Shown: positions 1-8,626, counted from the first letter of the stretch. The stretch: 64,000 nt of DNA from Nitrospirillum viridazoti (GCF_007827975.1 NZ_VITT01000007.1); one strand, 5' to 3'. Numbers and translations: made by a program. Notes: generated by a model from the letters alone, not told the origin.

Positions 1-781
1 GCGGGTCGTGGCCGGCCTTGGCCAGCCGGTCCAGCGACAGGCTGGCCAGGCGGGCCGGCAGCAGGGCGGGCACGGCGGTGCGCGGAAGCTGACCGCGCAG
101 GCGCCGGGCGGCCGTCAGCTCGGCCCGTGCCGCATCCGCGATCTCCTTGGCCACGACGGTCAGGCCGGGCTGGGGCTTCAGCTCGAACAGCTGGGCCTCA
201 TCCGCGCCATGCTTCCGCATGAGATCGGCCGGCATGCGCGAGCGGTGGGCGCGGGCCAGGAAGGGCACGGCGCGCAGAATGCCGGCCAGGGCCCAGCCCC
301 GGCCGACATGGGCCGCCACCGTCGCGGCCGCCCCCTCGGGCTGCACCCCCAGCGTCTGCAACGCCAGGCGCACCAGCGGGGCGGAGGTCACCTCGGCATA
401 GCTCACCAGGCAGGCGAGATCCGCCGGCGCCGCGTCGTCCATGTCGGCCTCGCGCGCATCCACCAGCAACTCCAACTGCGCGCGATCCAGCCCATGGCGC
501 TGCGCCGCTTGGGCCAGGGGCTGCACCACCTCATGCCGGCGGGGTTCGCCCTCATAGATGCCGGCGATGCTGTCGCGCCACCACTGCAGGCGGATCTGGC
601 CCAGCATGGGTTCGGTCACCACCTCGCGCGTCTTCGCCACCTCATGGTTGAAGGCGTACAGCGCGGCCAAATCCTCCCGCCTGTCCGCCGGGGCGAACAG
701 CAGGGTCAGGAAGCGGTCCGGGTCCTGGCGGCGGACGGTTTCCAGGCAATAGGACAGGGTGGGCTGGGCTGAGGGGGCCAT
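1..781 (-). CDS. Squalene/phytoene synthase family protein, NDUFAF6-like (3' end outside window)
   Basis: The reading frame starts at ATG 781 on the minus strand and is still open at base 1, giving about 260 residues without the C-terminus. The N-terminal pattern (SYCLETVRRQDPDRF, ALYAFNHEVAKTRE, LQWWRDSIAGIYEG, DAREADMDD) matches the squalene/phytoene synthase-fold proteins related to mitochondrial NDUFAF6, a complex I assembly factor, rather than a catalytic prenyl synthase; the usual DDxxD is replaced here. Family knowledge places such genes near an Mth938/NDUFAF3 homologue, and one lies at 10539-10916 on the same strand, separated by the catabolic block. Role in respiratory complex I assembly is inference. 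Confidence 0.8.
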   Translation of the reverse strand, partial: MAPSAQPTLSYCLETVRRQDPDRFLTLLFAPADRREDLAALYAFNHEVAKTREVVTEPMLGQIRLQWWRDSIAGIYEGEPRRHEVVQPLAQAAQRHGLDRAQLELLVDAREADMDDAAPADLACLVSYAEVTSAPLVRLALQTLGVQPEGAAATVAAHVGRGWALAGILRAVPFLARAHRSRMPADLMRKHGADEAQLFELKPQPGLTVVAKEIADAARAELTAARRLRGQLPRTAVPALLPARLASLSLDRLAKAGHDP

Positions 782-954
782 GGCGCGACGCATCCGGCGA
801 AAAAGAGGCCGTCTTTATGGACCGCCCGCCCCGCCCCTGACCAGCGCCACCTTCACCACCCCGCCTCCCTCCCAAAGCCTCCCTCCCAAAGGACGATGGC
901 CAGCCGCCGCCGTGCCGGGGCCGGCGTCTTGACGATCTTCGCCAGAATGCTAAG

Positions 955-987
955 ATACGTTTATAGAAAATATTTTCGTTATACGAA
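955..987 (+). promoter_or_regulatory. Double-palindrome operator 1 (candidate IclR site) before TonB receptor
   Basis: Two half-palindromic boxes lie in tandem: TACG-N5-AGAA at 956-968 and TTCG-N5-CGAA at 975-987, with starts 19 bp apart. The second box extends to a perfect 7-bp inverted repeat (TTTTCGT / ACGAAAA). It ends 20 bp before ATG 1008, so binding would block initiation. The same architecture with identical spacing occurs at 4753-4784 and 8432-8463. Assignment to the IclR protein encoded at 4912 is inference. Confidence 0.65.
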
Positions 988-1007
988 AAAGAATGGGGAG
1001 GATAACG

Positions 1008-3263
1008 ATGCCGCCAGCGGCCGTGCACGGGGATCGCCTGACACCTGACCACCACCTGCGCCGCCGCAAGGCGCGCTCCGCCTTCACCCGGACGGCTTCG
1101 CGGCTGACGCTGACGGCCGCCCTGCTTTCCGGCGGCAGCGCCCTGGGCCAGACCGACGCCGCGAGCGACAACAGCGCCGTTGGCCAGCTGGAGGACATCC
1201 TGGTCATCGCTCGCAAGCGCTCGGAAAAGCTGACGGACGTGCCGGCGGCGGTGACGGCCTTCACCGAGGCGCAGATCGAGGCGTCGGGCATCACAGCGCC
1301 CCGCGACTTCATCGCCATGACGCCCAACGTCACGCTGGTGGAAACCCAGAACGTGGGCACGGCCTTCGTGGTCGTGCGCGGCATCGGCCAGGCGCGCAAC
1401 AGCGAGCCGTCGACCGCCGTGGTGGTGGACGGGGTGCAGCAGGTGAACCCGTCCCAGTTCAACCAGGACCTGTTCGATATTTCAGGCATCGAAGTGCTGA
1501 AGGGGCCGCAAGGCGGCCTTTACGGGCGCAACGCCATCGGCGGCGCCATCCTGATCACCACCAAGGAACCCACCGACACCTATGAGTTCAAGGTCAAGGC
1601 GGGGGTGGAGAACGGCCCCGGCTATACCGAGCAGGCTACGGCCAGCGGCGCCATCGTCCCCGGCAAGCTGAAGTTCATCGGGTCCATCAGCCACACCAGC
1701 AACGACGGCACCATCAAGAACACCTATCTGGATACCGAGGCCAACCCGGTCAAGCAGACCTCAGGCCGGTTGAAGCTGCTGTTCACGCCCACCGAGGACC
1801 TGACCGTGGACACGCGCTTTTCCATGTCGGAACTGGATACGCGCGGCTTTTACTACAACATCGTCAGCGACGTGAACGACACCAGCCTGCCGGTGCGGGT
1901 CAACAACGCCGGCATCGACAACCGCCGCCTGCTGGACGCCTCGGTCAAGATCGACTGGAACCTGGGCTTCGCCACCGCCACCTCGGTCACGGCCTATGAC
2001 GTGGTGCGCGAGATCGTCACCGGCGACGCCTTCGACTTCCTGCCCATCAACGAATCCTTCTTCAAGGGCTTGCTGGGCTTCGACATGAACCAGAGCCAGT
2101 TCCTGGACGTGAAGGCGGTCAGCGAGGACTTCCGCCTGACCTCGCCCAACGAGGGCTTCCTGCGCTGGATCGTCGGCGGCTACCTCATCCATACCGACCG
2201 CTACATCTCCACCGGCAACATGGTGGACACCGGCAACGGCGTCTTCCCCGTCTACCGCAGCCCCAGCACCAACCCGCTGAACCCGCAGGCCACCTTCCTG
2301 GCCGACAGCCAGGACAACATGGCCTGGGCGCTGTACGGCGACCTGACGGCGGAACTGACCGACCAGCTGGAACTGGCGCTGTCGCTGCGCTACGACAGCG
2401 ACAACCGGCGCAACACCACTCTGACCCCCACCGCTTTCCTGCCCAACATCCCGGGCTTCCCCCAGGGAGTCAGCGGCGAGGTGCGTGAGCGCACCTTCGA
2501 CCGGGCCCAGCCCAAGATCGTGCTGCGCTACAAGCCGGACACGACCACCACCCTGTATGCCGACTGGGGGCGCGGCTTCCGCAGCGGCGGCTTCAACCAG
2601 ACGGGCGTGGGCGCCGTGGCCGCGGCCAACGGCATCCTGGGCGTATCCGACCTGTTCCAGGCGGAATGGGCGGACACCTATGAACTGGGCTTCAAGAAGA
2701 CCCTGTTCGACCACCGGCTGGAGGTGGAGGGCGCCGGCTTCTACACCCGCTCCCACAATCCTTATTTCTTCGTCTTCCTGGCCGCCAACTCCACCCAAAA
2801 CCTGGGCAACCTCGGCCTGGTGGAATACAAGGGCGCCGACGCCGGCCTGACCGCCCACCTGACGGACAGCCTGCAGGCCAGCATCGGGGCGGGCTACACC
2901 GACAGCAACATCACGGAAGCCACCGACCGCACCGTCATCGGCAACCAGGCGCCCGGCGTCTCCAAGTACACCATCAACGCCGCCCTCCAGCACACCTGGG
3001 ACTTCGGCAAAAGTTCGTCCTTGGTCTCCCGCCTGGAATACCAGCGCATCGGCGACACCTATTGGGATCCGCAGAACTCCACGGTGCGCAACCCGGTGGA
3101 TTTGGTGGACGTGCGCACCACCTACACCCGCGACGACTGGTCCGTGGCCCTCTGGGCCAAGAACGTCTTCGACAAGCGTTACAACGCCGAATATTCGGCC
3201 GGCGGCTTCGTCTTCAAGGCCCTGCCACGCCGCTTCGGGGCGGAGGCAACCTTCTGGTTTTAA
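1008..3263 (+). CDS. TonB-dependent receptor
   Basis: An outer-membrane TonB-dependent receptor of 751 residues, which would import a scarce substrate using TonB-ExbBD energy. A signal peptide (TLTAALLSGGSALGQ) is followed by a plug domain with EDILVIARKRSEKLTDVP as a TonB-box region, VVRGIG, and the IEVLKGPQGGLYGRNAIGG motif. A 22-strand type barrel ends in the terminal aromatic residues ATFWF. ATG 1008 is preferred over the in-frame ATG at 993 because GGGGAGG ends about 6 bp upstream of it. An operator shared with two catabolic units precedes it, so it probably imports the substrate of the 3.3-8.4 kb pathway. Substrate unknown. Confidence 0.93.
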   Translation: MPPAAVHGDRLTPDHHLRRRKARSAFTRTASRLTLTAALLSGGSALGQTDAASDNSAVGQLEDILVIARKRSEKLTDVPAAVTAFTEAQIEASGITAPRDFIAMTPNVTLVETQNVGTAFVVVRGIGQARNSEPSTAVVVDGVQQVNPSQFNQDLFDISGIEVLKGPQGGLYGRNAIGGAILITTKEPTDTYEFKVKAGVENGPGYTEQATASGAIVPGKLKFIGSISHTSNDGTIKNTYLDTEANPVKQTSGRLKLLFTPTEDLTVDTRFSMSELDTRGFYYNIVSDVNDTSLPVRVNNAGIDNRRLLDASVKIDWNLGFATATSVTAYDVVREIVTGDAFDFLPINESFFKGLLGFDMNQSQFLDVKAVSEDFRLTSPNEGFLRWIVGGYLIHTDRYISTGNMVDTGNGVFPVYRSPSTNPLNPQATFLADSQDNMAWALYGDLTAELTDQLELALSLRYDSDNRRNTTLTPTAFLPNIPGFPQGVSGEVRERTFDRAQPKIVLRYKPDTTTTLYADWGRGFRSGGFNQTGVGAVAAANGILGVSDLFQAEWADTYELGFKKTLFDHRLEVEGAGFYTRSHNPYFFVFLAANSTQNLGNLGLVEYKGADAGLTAHLTDSLQASIGAGYTDSNITEATDRTVIGNQAPGVSKYTINAALQHTWDFGKSSSLVSRLEYQRIGDTYWDPQNSTVRNPVDLVDVRTTYTRDDWSVALWAKNVFDKRYNAEYSAGGFVFKALPRRFGAEATFWF

Positions 3264-3307
3264 ACCCCACCTCCATCCCGGCCGTCGCCACCGCCGGCCG
3301 GGATATT

Positions 3308-3348
3308 GGGGCCGTCCCGGATCGACCTCCGGGGCGGCCCCTCTTTAT
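3308..3348 (+). terminator. Hairpin terminator after TonB receptor
   Basis: Arms GGGGCCG (3308-3314) and CGGCCCC (3335-3341) enclose an inner CCCGGA/TCCGGG stem and are followed by TCTTTATT. A second GC hairpin without a T-run lies at 3275-3304. This sits between the convergent receptor and quinone reductase genes. Confidence 0.6.
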
Positions 3349-3950
3349 TGCGCGGCCTGCTTGGCGGCCACGCCGGTCACGAAACGGCCCTGGGCGCGGG
3401 CGATGGCCAATTCGTTGGTGCTGGGCTGGCGCTCGCCCTTGGGGCCGGCGATGGTGCTGGCGCCATAGGGTGTGCCGCCCGTGACCTCATCCATCACCGT
3501 CAGGCCCGGCTCGGAATAGGGCACGCCGCAGATCACCATGCCGTGATGCAGCAACGTGGTGTGGATGGAGGTCAGGGTGGTTTCCTGGCCGCCATGCTGG
3601 CTGGCGGTGGAGGTGAAGGCGGCGCCCACCTTGCCGACCAGCGCCCCCTGGGCCCATAACGGCCCCGTCTGATCCAGGAAATTGCGCATCTGCGCGGCCA
3701 TGTTGCCGAAGCGGGTGGGCGCACCGATGATCACGGCGTCGTAGTGCCCCAGTTCCGCCGGATCGGCCAGGGGGGCCTTCTGGTCCAGCTTGGCATGCGC
3801 CTTGGCCGCCACGTCCGGCGGCATCAGCTCCGGCACGCGCTTGACCGTGACCTCGGTGCCGGCGACCTCGCGGGCCCCGTCGGCGATGGCATAGGCCAGC
3901 GTCTCCACATGGCCGTAGGTGCTGTAATAGAGGACCAGGACCTTGGTCAT
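3345..3950 (-). CDS. wrbA: NAD(P)H:quinone oxidoreductase, WrbA type
   Basis: A flavodoxin-fold FMN enzyme of 201 residues that performs two-electron reduction of quinones. The FMN phosphate loop YYSTYGHVETLA is at the N-terminus, followed by the WrbA signatures GAPTRFGNMAAQMRNFLDQ and FTSTASQHGGQETT, and SIHTTLLHHGM near the C-terminus. ATG 3950 is chosen because GGAG lies 8 bp upstream; an ATG at 3965 lacks a ribosome binding site. It is downstream of and co-oriented with the hydrolase (46-bp gap), so both are probably transcribed from the operator at 4753-4784. A quinone reductase suits a pathway passing through a quinol or catechol, but the substrate is inferred only. Confidence 0.92.
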   Translation of the reverse strand: MTKVLVLYYSTYGHVETLAYAIADGAREVAGTEVTVKRVPELMPPDVAAKAHAKLDQKAPLADPAELGHYDAVIIGAPTRFGNMAAQMRNFLDQTGPLWAQGALVGKVGAAFTSTASQHGGQETTLTSIHTTLLHHGMVICGVPYSEPGLTVMDEVTGGTPYGASTIAGPKGERQPSTNELAIARAQGRFVTGVAAKQAAQ

Positions 3951-3996
3951 GGCGGTGTACTCCATGGTGTTGAGGGTGGGATCAAGGTTGGGTCGG

Positions 3997-4725
3997 TCAG
4001 CGCGACAGCCAATCCGCCAATAGGGTGGTGGTGGCCTCAGGCGCCTCCAGCGTCACCATGTGGCCGCAGCGGGGGATGATGGCCAGGCGCCCCCCGGGAA
4101 TGGCCTCGGCGACGGCGGCCTGCTGCGCGGGCGGGCTCCACGGGTCATCCTCCCCACCCAAGACCAGGGTGGGACAGGCCAAGGGGGGACACGTCAATGT
4201 GGGAAGCACATCACGTGCGTGCCGGCGATTCAGCGCCGCCCGGATCTGCCCCTCATGGATGGCGGGGGTGGCCCGGCACCACATCGCCTCCAACCGCCCC
4301 ACCAGCTCCGCATCGCCGCGGCGATCGGGATGCAGCACCGGCGGCAGCCAGCGGCGGGCCAGCGCCGTCATGCCCTGTTCCCAGGCGAAGCGGATCAGTT
4401 CCTCCCGCTGCGCCGCCTCATTGGGCAGCACGGGATGCACGCCCGTGCTCAGCAGGGCCAACCGCTCGACCCGTTCCGGCGCCTTGCGCATGATCTCCAG
4501 CGCCACCCGGCCGCCCATGGAATGACCGGCCAGCGCGAACCGGGGCGGGGCGTGGGCCAACACCCCGTCGGCCATGGCATCGAAGCTGTCCTGGCCCCAG
4601 AAGTCCGCCACCTGGATCATCCGGCGGGAAGATAGGGCCGCGATCTGCGGCTCCCAGACGGTGCGGTCGCACAGCAAACCGGGCAGCAGGACCAGGGTGG
4701 GCTGGGGGACAGGATCAGATGCCAT
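3997..4725 (-). CDS. Alpha/beta-fold hydrolase
   Basis: A 242-residue alpha/beta hydrolase. The nucleophile elbow is AGHSMGGRVALE, the acid is in VLGGEDDPWSPP, and the histidine is in PRCGHMVTLEAPE, giving a full Ser-Asp-His triad. An oxyanion segment LLPGLLCDRTVWEP opens the protein. No signal peptide, so it is cytoplasmic. First gene of a two-gene unit with wrbA, with the double palindrome ending 27 bp before its ATG. It could be an ester or lactone hydrolase (for example an enol-lactonase-like step) in the IclR-controlled pathway; the precise reaction cannot be told from sequence. Confidence 0.85.
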   Translation of the reverse strand: MASDPVPQPTLVLLPGLLCDRTVWEPQIAALSSRRMIQVADFWGQDSFDAMADGVLAHAPPRFALAGHSMGGRVALEIMRKAPERVERLALLSTGVHPVLPNEAAQREELIRFAWEQGMTALARRWLPPVLHPDRRGDAELVGRLEAMWCRATPAIHEGQIRAALNRRHARDVLPTLTCPPLACPTLVLGGEDDPWSPPAQQAAVAEAIPGGRLAIIPRCGHMVTLEAPEATTTLLADWLSR

Positions 4726-4752
4726 GGATATCGCTCTCCCTGCGACCTGAAA

Positions 4753-4784
4753 TTCGTTTATCGAATTCTTTTTCTAATATCGTA
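4753..4784 (-). promoter_or_regulatory. Double-palindrome operator 2 (candidate IclR site), divergent region
   Basis: Read on the minus strand: TACG-N5-AGAA (4784-4772), six bases, then TTCG-N5-CGAA (4765-4753). The box starts are 19 bp apart, exactly as in the copies near 955 and 8432. The site lies between the hydrolase-wrbA unit and the divergent iclR gene, so it may also serve autoregulation. Confidence 0.65.
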
Positions 4785-4911
4785 TGGTAGCAGCACCCAT
4801 CAGGCGGCGCAATCGCCGGCGGCCCTTGCCGTCGCTTGACAAGGACAAGCGGCCAAGCCGACCCTCCCGCCGCCTGGTTGGCATGATTTGAAGAAGCGAA
4901 GGATGCGCGGC

Positions 4912-5751
4912 ATGGATGAGGACGCGGGCACGGAGGGCGAAGGCCGCCGCGAAGAGATGGCGGGGCTGGCCAAGGGCCTCAGCGTGCTGCTGGCCTTCAA
5001 CCACGACCACCCCAGCCTGTCGCTCAGCGAGATCGCCACCATCACCGGCCTGGCGCCGGCCACCGCGCGCCGCTGCCTGCTGACCCTGCAGTCCCTGGGC
5101 TATGTCGGCTCGGTCAAGCGCCGCTTCTTCCTGCGGCCCAAGGTGCTGGACCTGGGGGCCGCCTATCTGGAGGCCCTGGATATCGAGCGCCTGGCCTCGG
5201 TGCCGCTGACGGAACTGGCCAACGCCACGTCGGACAGCGCCTCCATCAGCGTGCTGGACGGGGAGGACATCATCTATGTCGCCCGCGCCTCCGTCCGCAC
5301 CCTGGTGCGGCTTGAGGCGCATGTCGGCAGCCGCTTCCCCGCCTTCGCCACCGCCATGGGCCGCGTGCTGCTGGCGGCTTTGCCCGACCCCATGCTGCGC
5401 GCCTTCCTGGACAAGGCGGCTATCGCGCCCATCACCGAGAAAACCGTGGTGGACCGGGACCAGCTGTTCGACCTGATCACCCAGGTGCGCAAGGACGGCT
5501 ACTGCGCGGTTGAAGATGAGTTGGCCTATGGCGTCGTCTCTCTGGCCGTACCTCTGAAGGATCAGGGCGGACGCACCATCGCCACCCTGAATTCCGCCAG
5601 CCATTCCAAGCGCTATGCCAAGGACCAGCTGGTGGCCGAGCGCCTGGACCATCTGCGCGGCGTGGCCGAGCAGATCTCGCGCGAACTGCGCCGCCTGCCC
5701 TCAGGTAACGGGCTGCTGCCCGTGGCCGACACGGTGGCCCTGGGCCGCTGA
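4912..5751 (+). CDS. IclR-family transcriptional regulator (PcaR/PobR-like subgroup)
   Basis: A 279-residue regulator. An N-terminal winged helix-turn-helix (about residues 17-75, LAKGLSVLLAF, LSEIATITGLAPATARRCL) precedes the IclR effector domain (LASVPLTELA, RFPAFATAMGRVLLAAL, YCAVEDELAYGVVSLAVPL). The lack of gaps and the TATVRR-type recognition helix resemble the aromatic-catabolism regulators PcaR/PcaU/PobR; this is a family-level judgement. Start at ATG 4912 is preferred because GAAGG lies 9 bp upstream; ATG 4903 and TTG 4888 are in-frame alternatives. Divergent from the hydrolase unit, with the operator in between. It ends 14 bp from the convergent CoA-transferase gene. Confidence 0.92.
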   Translation: MDEDAGTEGEGRREEMAGLAKGLSVLLAFNHDHPSLSLSEIATITGLAPATARRCLLTLQSLGYVGSVKRRFFLRPKVLDLGAAYLEALDIERLASVPLTELANATSDSASISVLDGEDIIYVARASVRTLVRLEAHVGSRFPAFATAMGRVLLAALPDPMLRAFLDKAAIAPITEKTVVDRDQLFDLITQVRKDGYCAVEDELAYGVVSLAVPLKDQGGRTIATLNSASHSKRYAKDQLVAERLDHLRGVAEQISRELRRLPSGNGLLPVADTVALGR

Positions 5752-5765
5752 TGAATCGGCGCTGA

Positions 5766-6920
5766 TCAGCCGGGCCAGGTGCCCGGGTTCTCGACCAGGG
5801 CCGCGCGGATGCCGGCGCTGTGCTGGCCCAACAGCGGGGCCGCCACCACCGCATCGTCGCGGGCGCCACCATAGGCGAAGGGCGAGCGTACCAGGCGGCT
5901 TGCCCCCTCGATCCGCTTGGCCACGGGCACCAGCATCTTCAGGTGCTCCACCTGTGGATCCGCGGCGGTGTCGGCGATGGAATTCACCGGGGCGAAGGGC
6001 AGGTCCGTATCGCTCAGCAGCGCCACCCACTCCGCCCGCGGCCGGGTCGCGAAGATGGCGTTCAGCGCCGCCACCAGCTGTGGATAATGGTCGATGCGGG
6101 CCAGGCGGGTGGCGAAGCGCGGATCCTGGGTCAGGGCCTGCCCACCGATGCCGGCCACCAGCGCGTCCCAGAACTTCTCCAGTGACGACATGTGCACAGC
6201 CACGTGCTTGCCGTCGCCGCAGGTCAGGATCATGGCCTGGGCCAGGCGGGGCCGATCCATGCCCGTCGGCACCTCGCCCAGGGCGAAATAGCCTGCGAAT
6301 GGTTCGATGGCGAAGTGCATCATCGCCTCCAGCATGGAGATTTCCAGCAGGCGGCCCGCGCCCGTCCGTCCCCGTTCCACCAGCGCACCCAGGATGCCCA
6401 GGGCGGCGTACAGGCCGGTGATGGCGTCGGCCAGGGCGGGACCCAGCAGGCGCGGGTTGGCGGGATCGATGGCGACACTAAGGAAGCCGCTCAGCGCCTG
6501 GGTCACGCTGTCATAGCTGGGCCGGCGGCTGTAGGGACCGTCCGGGCCGAAGCCGCTGATGGAGCAATAGACCAGCTTGGGATTCACCGCCGACAGGTCG
6601 TCCCAGCCGGCACCGATGCGGCCGGCGACACCGGGGCGGAAATTCTGGATATAGACGTCGGCGCTGCTGACCAAGCCATGGAACAGCGTGTGGTCCTCCG
6701 CCTTCTTCAGATCCAGGCACAGGCTGCGCTTGGCATGATTGTAAGCCTGGAAGTGGGCACTGTAGTGCCCGTCCTTGAAGGTGCGGTAGGGGTCGCCGCC
6801 CTCGGGCGATTCGATCTTGATGACGTCCGCCCCCAGGTCCGCCAACAGCATGGCGGCACAGGGACCCGTGATGAACGTCCCCTGCTCCACCACCCGTATG
6901 CCTTTCAGCACCTCAACCAT
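5766..6920 (-). CDS. CaiB/BaiF family CoA-transferase
   Basis: A class III CoA-transferase of 384 residues, which moves CoA between carboxylic acids through an aspartyl-CoA intermediate. Visible are LKGIRVVEQGTFITGPCAAMLLADLGADVIKIE at the N-terminus, the KRSLCLDLKK and NFRPGV segments, and the catalytic aspartate in GPALADAITGLYAALG (about residue 170). It is the last gene of a three-gene unit VOC - citryl-CoA-lyase-like - CoA-transferase. In that context it would make the CoA thioester that the neighbouring lyase cleaves. The acid substrate is unknown. Confidence 0.92.
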   Translation of the reverse strand: MVEVLKGIRVVEQGTFITGPCAAMLLADLGADVIKIESPEGGDPYRTFKDGHYSAHFQAYNHAKRSLCLDLKKAEDHTLFHGLVSSADVYIQNFRPGVAGRIGAGWDDLSAVNPKLVYCSISGFGPDGPYSRRPSYDSVTQALSGFLSVAIDPANPRLLGPALADAITGLYAALGILGALVERGRTGAGRLLEISMLEAMMHFAIEPFAGYFALGEVPTGMDRPRLAQAMILTCGDGKHVAVHMSSLEKFWDALVAGIGGQALTQDPRFATRLARIDHYPQLVAALNAIFATRPRAEWVALLSDTDLPFAPVNSIADTAADPQVEHLKMLVPVAKRIEGASRLVRSPFAYGGARDDAVVAAPLLGQHSAGIRAALVENPGTWPG

Positions 6921-6956
6921 CAGCCTGCAACCTTTCCACTATCCGTTCTCATCCAC

Positions 6957-7769
6957 TCAATTCTCATCGGCGACAAAACCGTCCGGCGCCGGCCCGTCGT
7001 ACCGGATGGCGCCGCTGGCCGCGTGCGACATGCGGAAGCCGATGGGGTGCCGCTGCTCTTCCAGCAAATGGGCCACCAGGCTGGCGGTGCGCGCCAGCAG
7101 GGGCACACCCTTGACCGCCAGCAGCGGGAAGCCCGCGTCCAGCAGCACGGCCGGAATGGCGGCCGACACGTTCATCTTCAGGGGCTTGCCCACCAGGTCG
7201 GGCAACAGGTGTTCCACCCGGCGGGCCACCTCCATGTGCGGGCCCGCCAGCGACGCCTGCTCCGCCAGGGTGAACAGGCGCAGGGCGCGGGGGTCGCCGT
7301 CCTTGTGCAAGGGGTGGCCATAGCCCGGGATGGCCCGCTTCTCCGCGCGATAGGTCCGCACGGTGGCGGTGATGGCAGCGTCCAGGTCGCCGTCATTGCC
7401 GCCGGCCACGTCCAGCACCTGGCTCTGGAAACGGCCCGCCGCCTCGGCACTACCCAGGATGACGGAGCCGCAGCCCAGCAGCCCGGCGGCGACGGCGCCC
7501 TGCAGCGCCTCGGGCGCGGCCGCCAGGGTCATGCGCGCCGCCTGCACGCTGGGCACCAGGCCGTGCTCGGCGATGGCGACCAGGGTGGCGTCCAGCACCC
7601 GCCGCTGCCCCGGGCTGGGCAGCGCGCCGCAGACCAGCAGCCACACATGGTCCGTGAAGCTGATGGCGCCCATCAGATCCTGAACCAGGTCATGGCCCCG
7701 GACGATGATGGTCTCGGCGTTGGAACCGGAAATGGCCGTGGTCGGCGTCGTGTCAGGTCCGATCTTCAT
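6957..7769 (-). CDS. Citryl-CoA lyase-like protein (citrate synthase fold)
   Basis: A 270-residue protein with only the CoA-binding/catalytic part of the citrate synthase fold, as in citryl-CoA lyases. The active-site histidine segment GYGHPLHKDGDPRA corresponds to GFGHRVYKxxDPRA of citrate synthase, and NVSAAIPAVLLDAGF carries the late aspartate. ATG 7769 is preferred, with AAAGGAAAG about 6 bp upstream; a TTG at 7796 is less likely. It sits 36 bp upstream of the CoA-transferase. A transferase plus lyase pair would cleave a 3-hydroxyacyl-CoA into acetyl-CoA and an oxoacid; the actual substrate is open. Confidence 0.82.
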   Translation of the reverse strand: MKIGPDTTPTTAISGSNAETIIVRGHDLVQDLMGAISFTDHVWLLVCGALPSPGQRRVLDATLVAIAEHGLVPSVQAARMTLAAAPEALQGAVAAGLLGCGSVILGSAEAAGRFQSQVLDVAGGNDGDLDAAITATVRTYRAEKRAIPGYGHPLHKDGDPRALRLFTLAEQASLAGPHMEVARRVEHLLPDLVGKPLKMNVSAAIPAVLLDAGFPLLAVKGVPLLARTASLVAHLLEEQRHPIGFRMSHAASGAIRYDGPAPDGFVADEN

Positions 7770-7846
7770 CAATGACTTTCCTTTGAAGGGCGGCAACGGC
7801 CGTCCCCCTGGCGTCGGCTGCCTGGCGTCGGCTGGGGCGGCGCCGG

Positions 7847-8410
7847 TTATTGCGGGCGATACAGGTTGTTGGAACGGTGGTCGCCGCCCAGCCAGCGGGC
7901 GAGGTCGGCGTGCGCGTTGCGCTTGCGCTCCTCATCCGTGTCCTCGATGCCGGGCGCGTCCACCGTCAGCTCCACGATCAGGCCATTGGGGTCGCGCACG
8001 TACAGCGACTGGCAATATCCATGGTCCAGGAAATAGCAGTCGTCCGACGGCTCGGGCACGCCGGCGGCGCGGAAGCGGCCATGGACGGCGGCCTGCGTGG
8101 CGGCATCCACCTTGAGCGCGATGTGATGGAAGGGCGAGGGCGGCATGGCCGGGCCGAACAGGGCCTGGTCCTCGGGGCTGGCGAACTGGAAGAAGGCCAG
8201 GGCGCCGCCATCGCTGAGCGCGAAGAAGCAGTGGCAATAGACCCGGTCGGCGCCGAACAGATGGTCGGTCTCGCAATATGTGGCCACCAGCGGCATGCCC
8301 ACCAGATCCTCATAAAAGCGGCGCGTCGCCTCCATATCCGCCGTGACATAGGCATTGTGGTGCAGTCGCAGCGGCAACCCGGCCCCCGCCGTTCCAGCCT
8401 GGACAGTCAT
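7847..8410 (-). CDS. VOC-family (extradiol dioxygenase/glyoxalase fold) protein
   Basis: A 187-residue vicinal-oxygen-chelate protein. Likely metal ligands are His17 or His18 (LHHNAYV), His95 or His96 (FHHIALKV) and Glu147 (LIVELTVD), with the typical YVRDPNGLIVEL strand. ATG 8410 is preceded by GGGAGG; the frame is open further upstream but without a better start. First gene of the minus-strand catabolic unit, with the double palindrome ending 21 bp before its ATG. It could be a ring-cleavage dioxygenase or an isomerase of the pathway; sequence alone does not decide. Confidence 0.85.
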   Translation of the reverse strand: MTVQAGTAGAGLPLRLHHNAYVTADMEATRRFYEDLVGMPLVATYCETDHLFGADRVYCHCFFALSDGGALAFFQFASPEDQALFGPAMPPSPFHHIALKVDAATQAAVHGRFRAAGVPEPSDDCYFLDHGYCQSLYVRDPNGLIVELTVDAPGIEDTDEERKRNAHADLARWLGGDHRSNNLYRPQ

Positions 8411-8431
8411 GCCCGCCCTCCCTCTTTTATT

Positions 8432-8463
8432 TTCGTATATCGAATATATCTTCGATGTTCGTA
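8432..8463 (-). promoter_or_regulatory. Double-palindrome operator 3 (candidate IclR site) before VOC gene
   Basis: Minus strand: TACG-N5-CGAA (8463-8451), six bases, then TTCG-N5-CGAA (8444-8432). Box starts are 19 bp apart. The promoter stretch is AT-rich against a GC-rich background. It matches the copies at 955 and 4753 in both content and geometry. Confidence 0.65.
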
Positions 8464-8626
8464 TATTAGGCGAGCGGACAGGGGCCGTCAAGGCGGCCCC
8501 GCGCGCCCTGCCCCTTCCACCCACTTCGGGCTCTGCCAAACGCAAGCTTCATCCGGCGGCCAAGCTCTGGCACTCTGTGCCCCTATTCATCCCGCGTCCT
8601 TCCGCTGCCCGGACAGAAGACCGCCC

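Noticed and set aside
8..772. Plus-strand open frame at the left edge
   Set aside because: The minus strand here encodes a recognisable NDUFAF6-like protein; the plus frame is Gln/Arg/Gly-rich shadow sequence.
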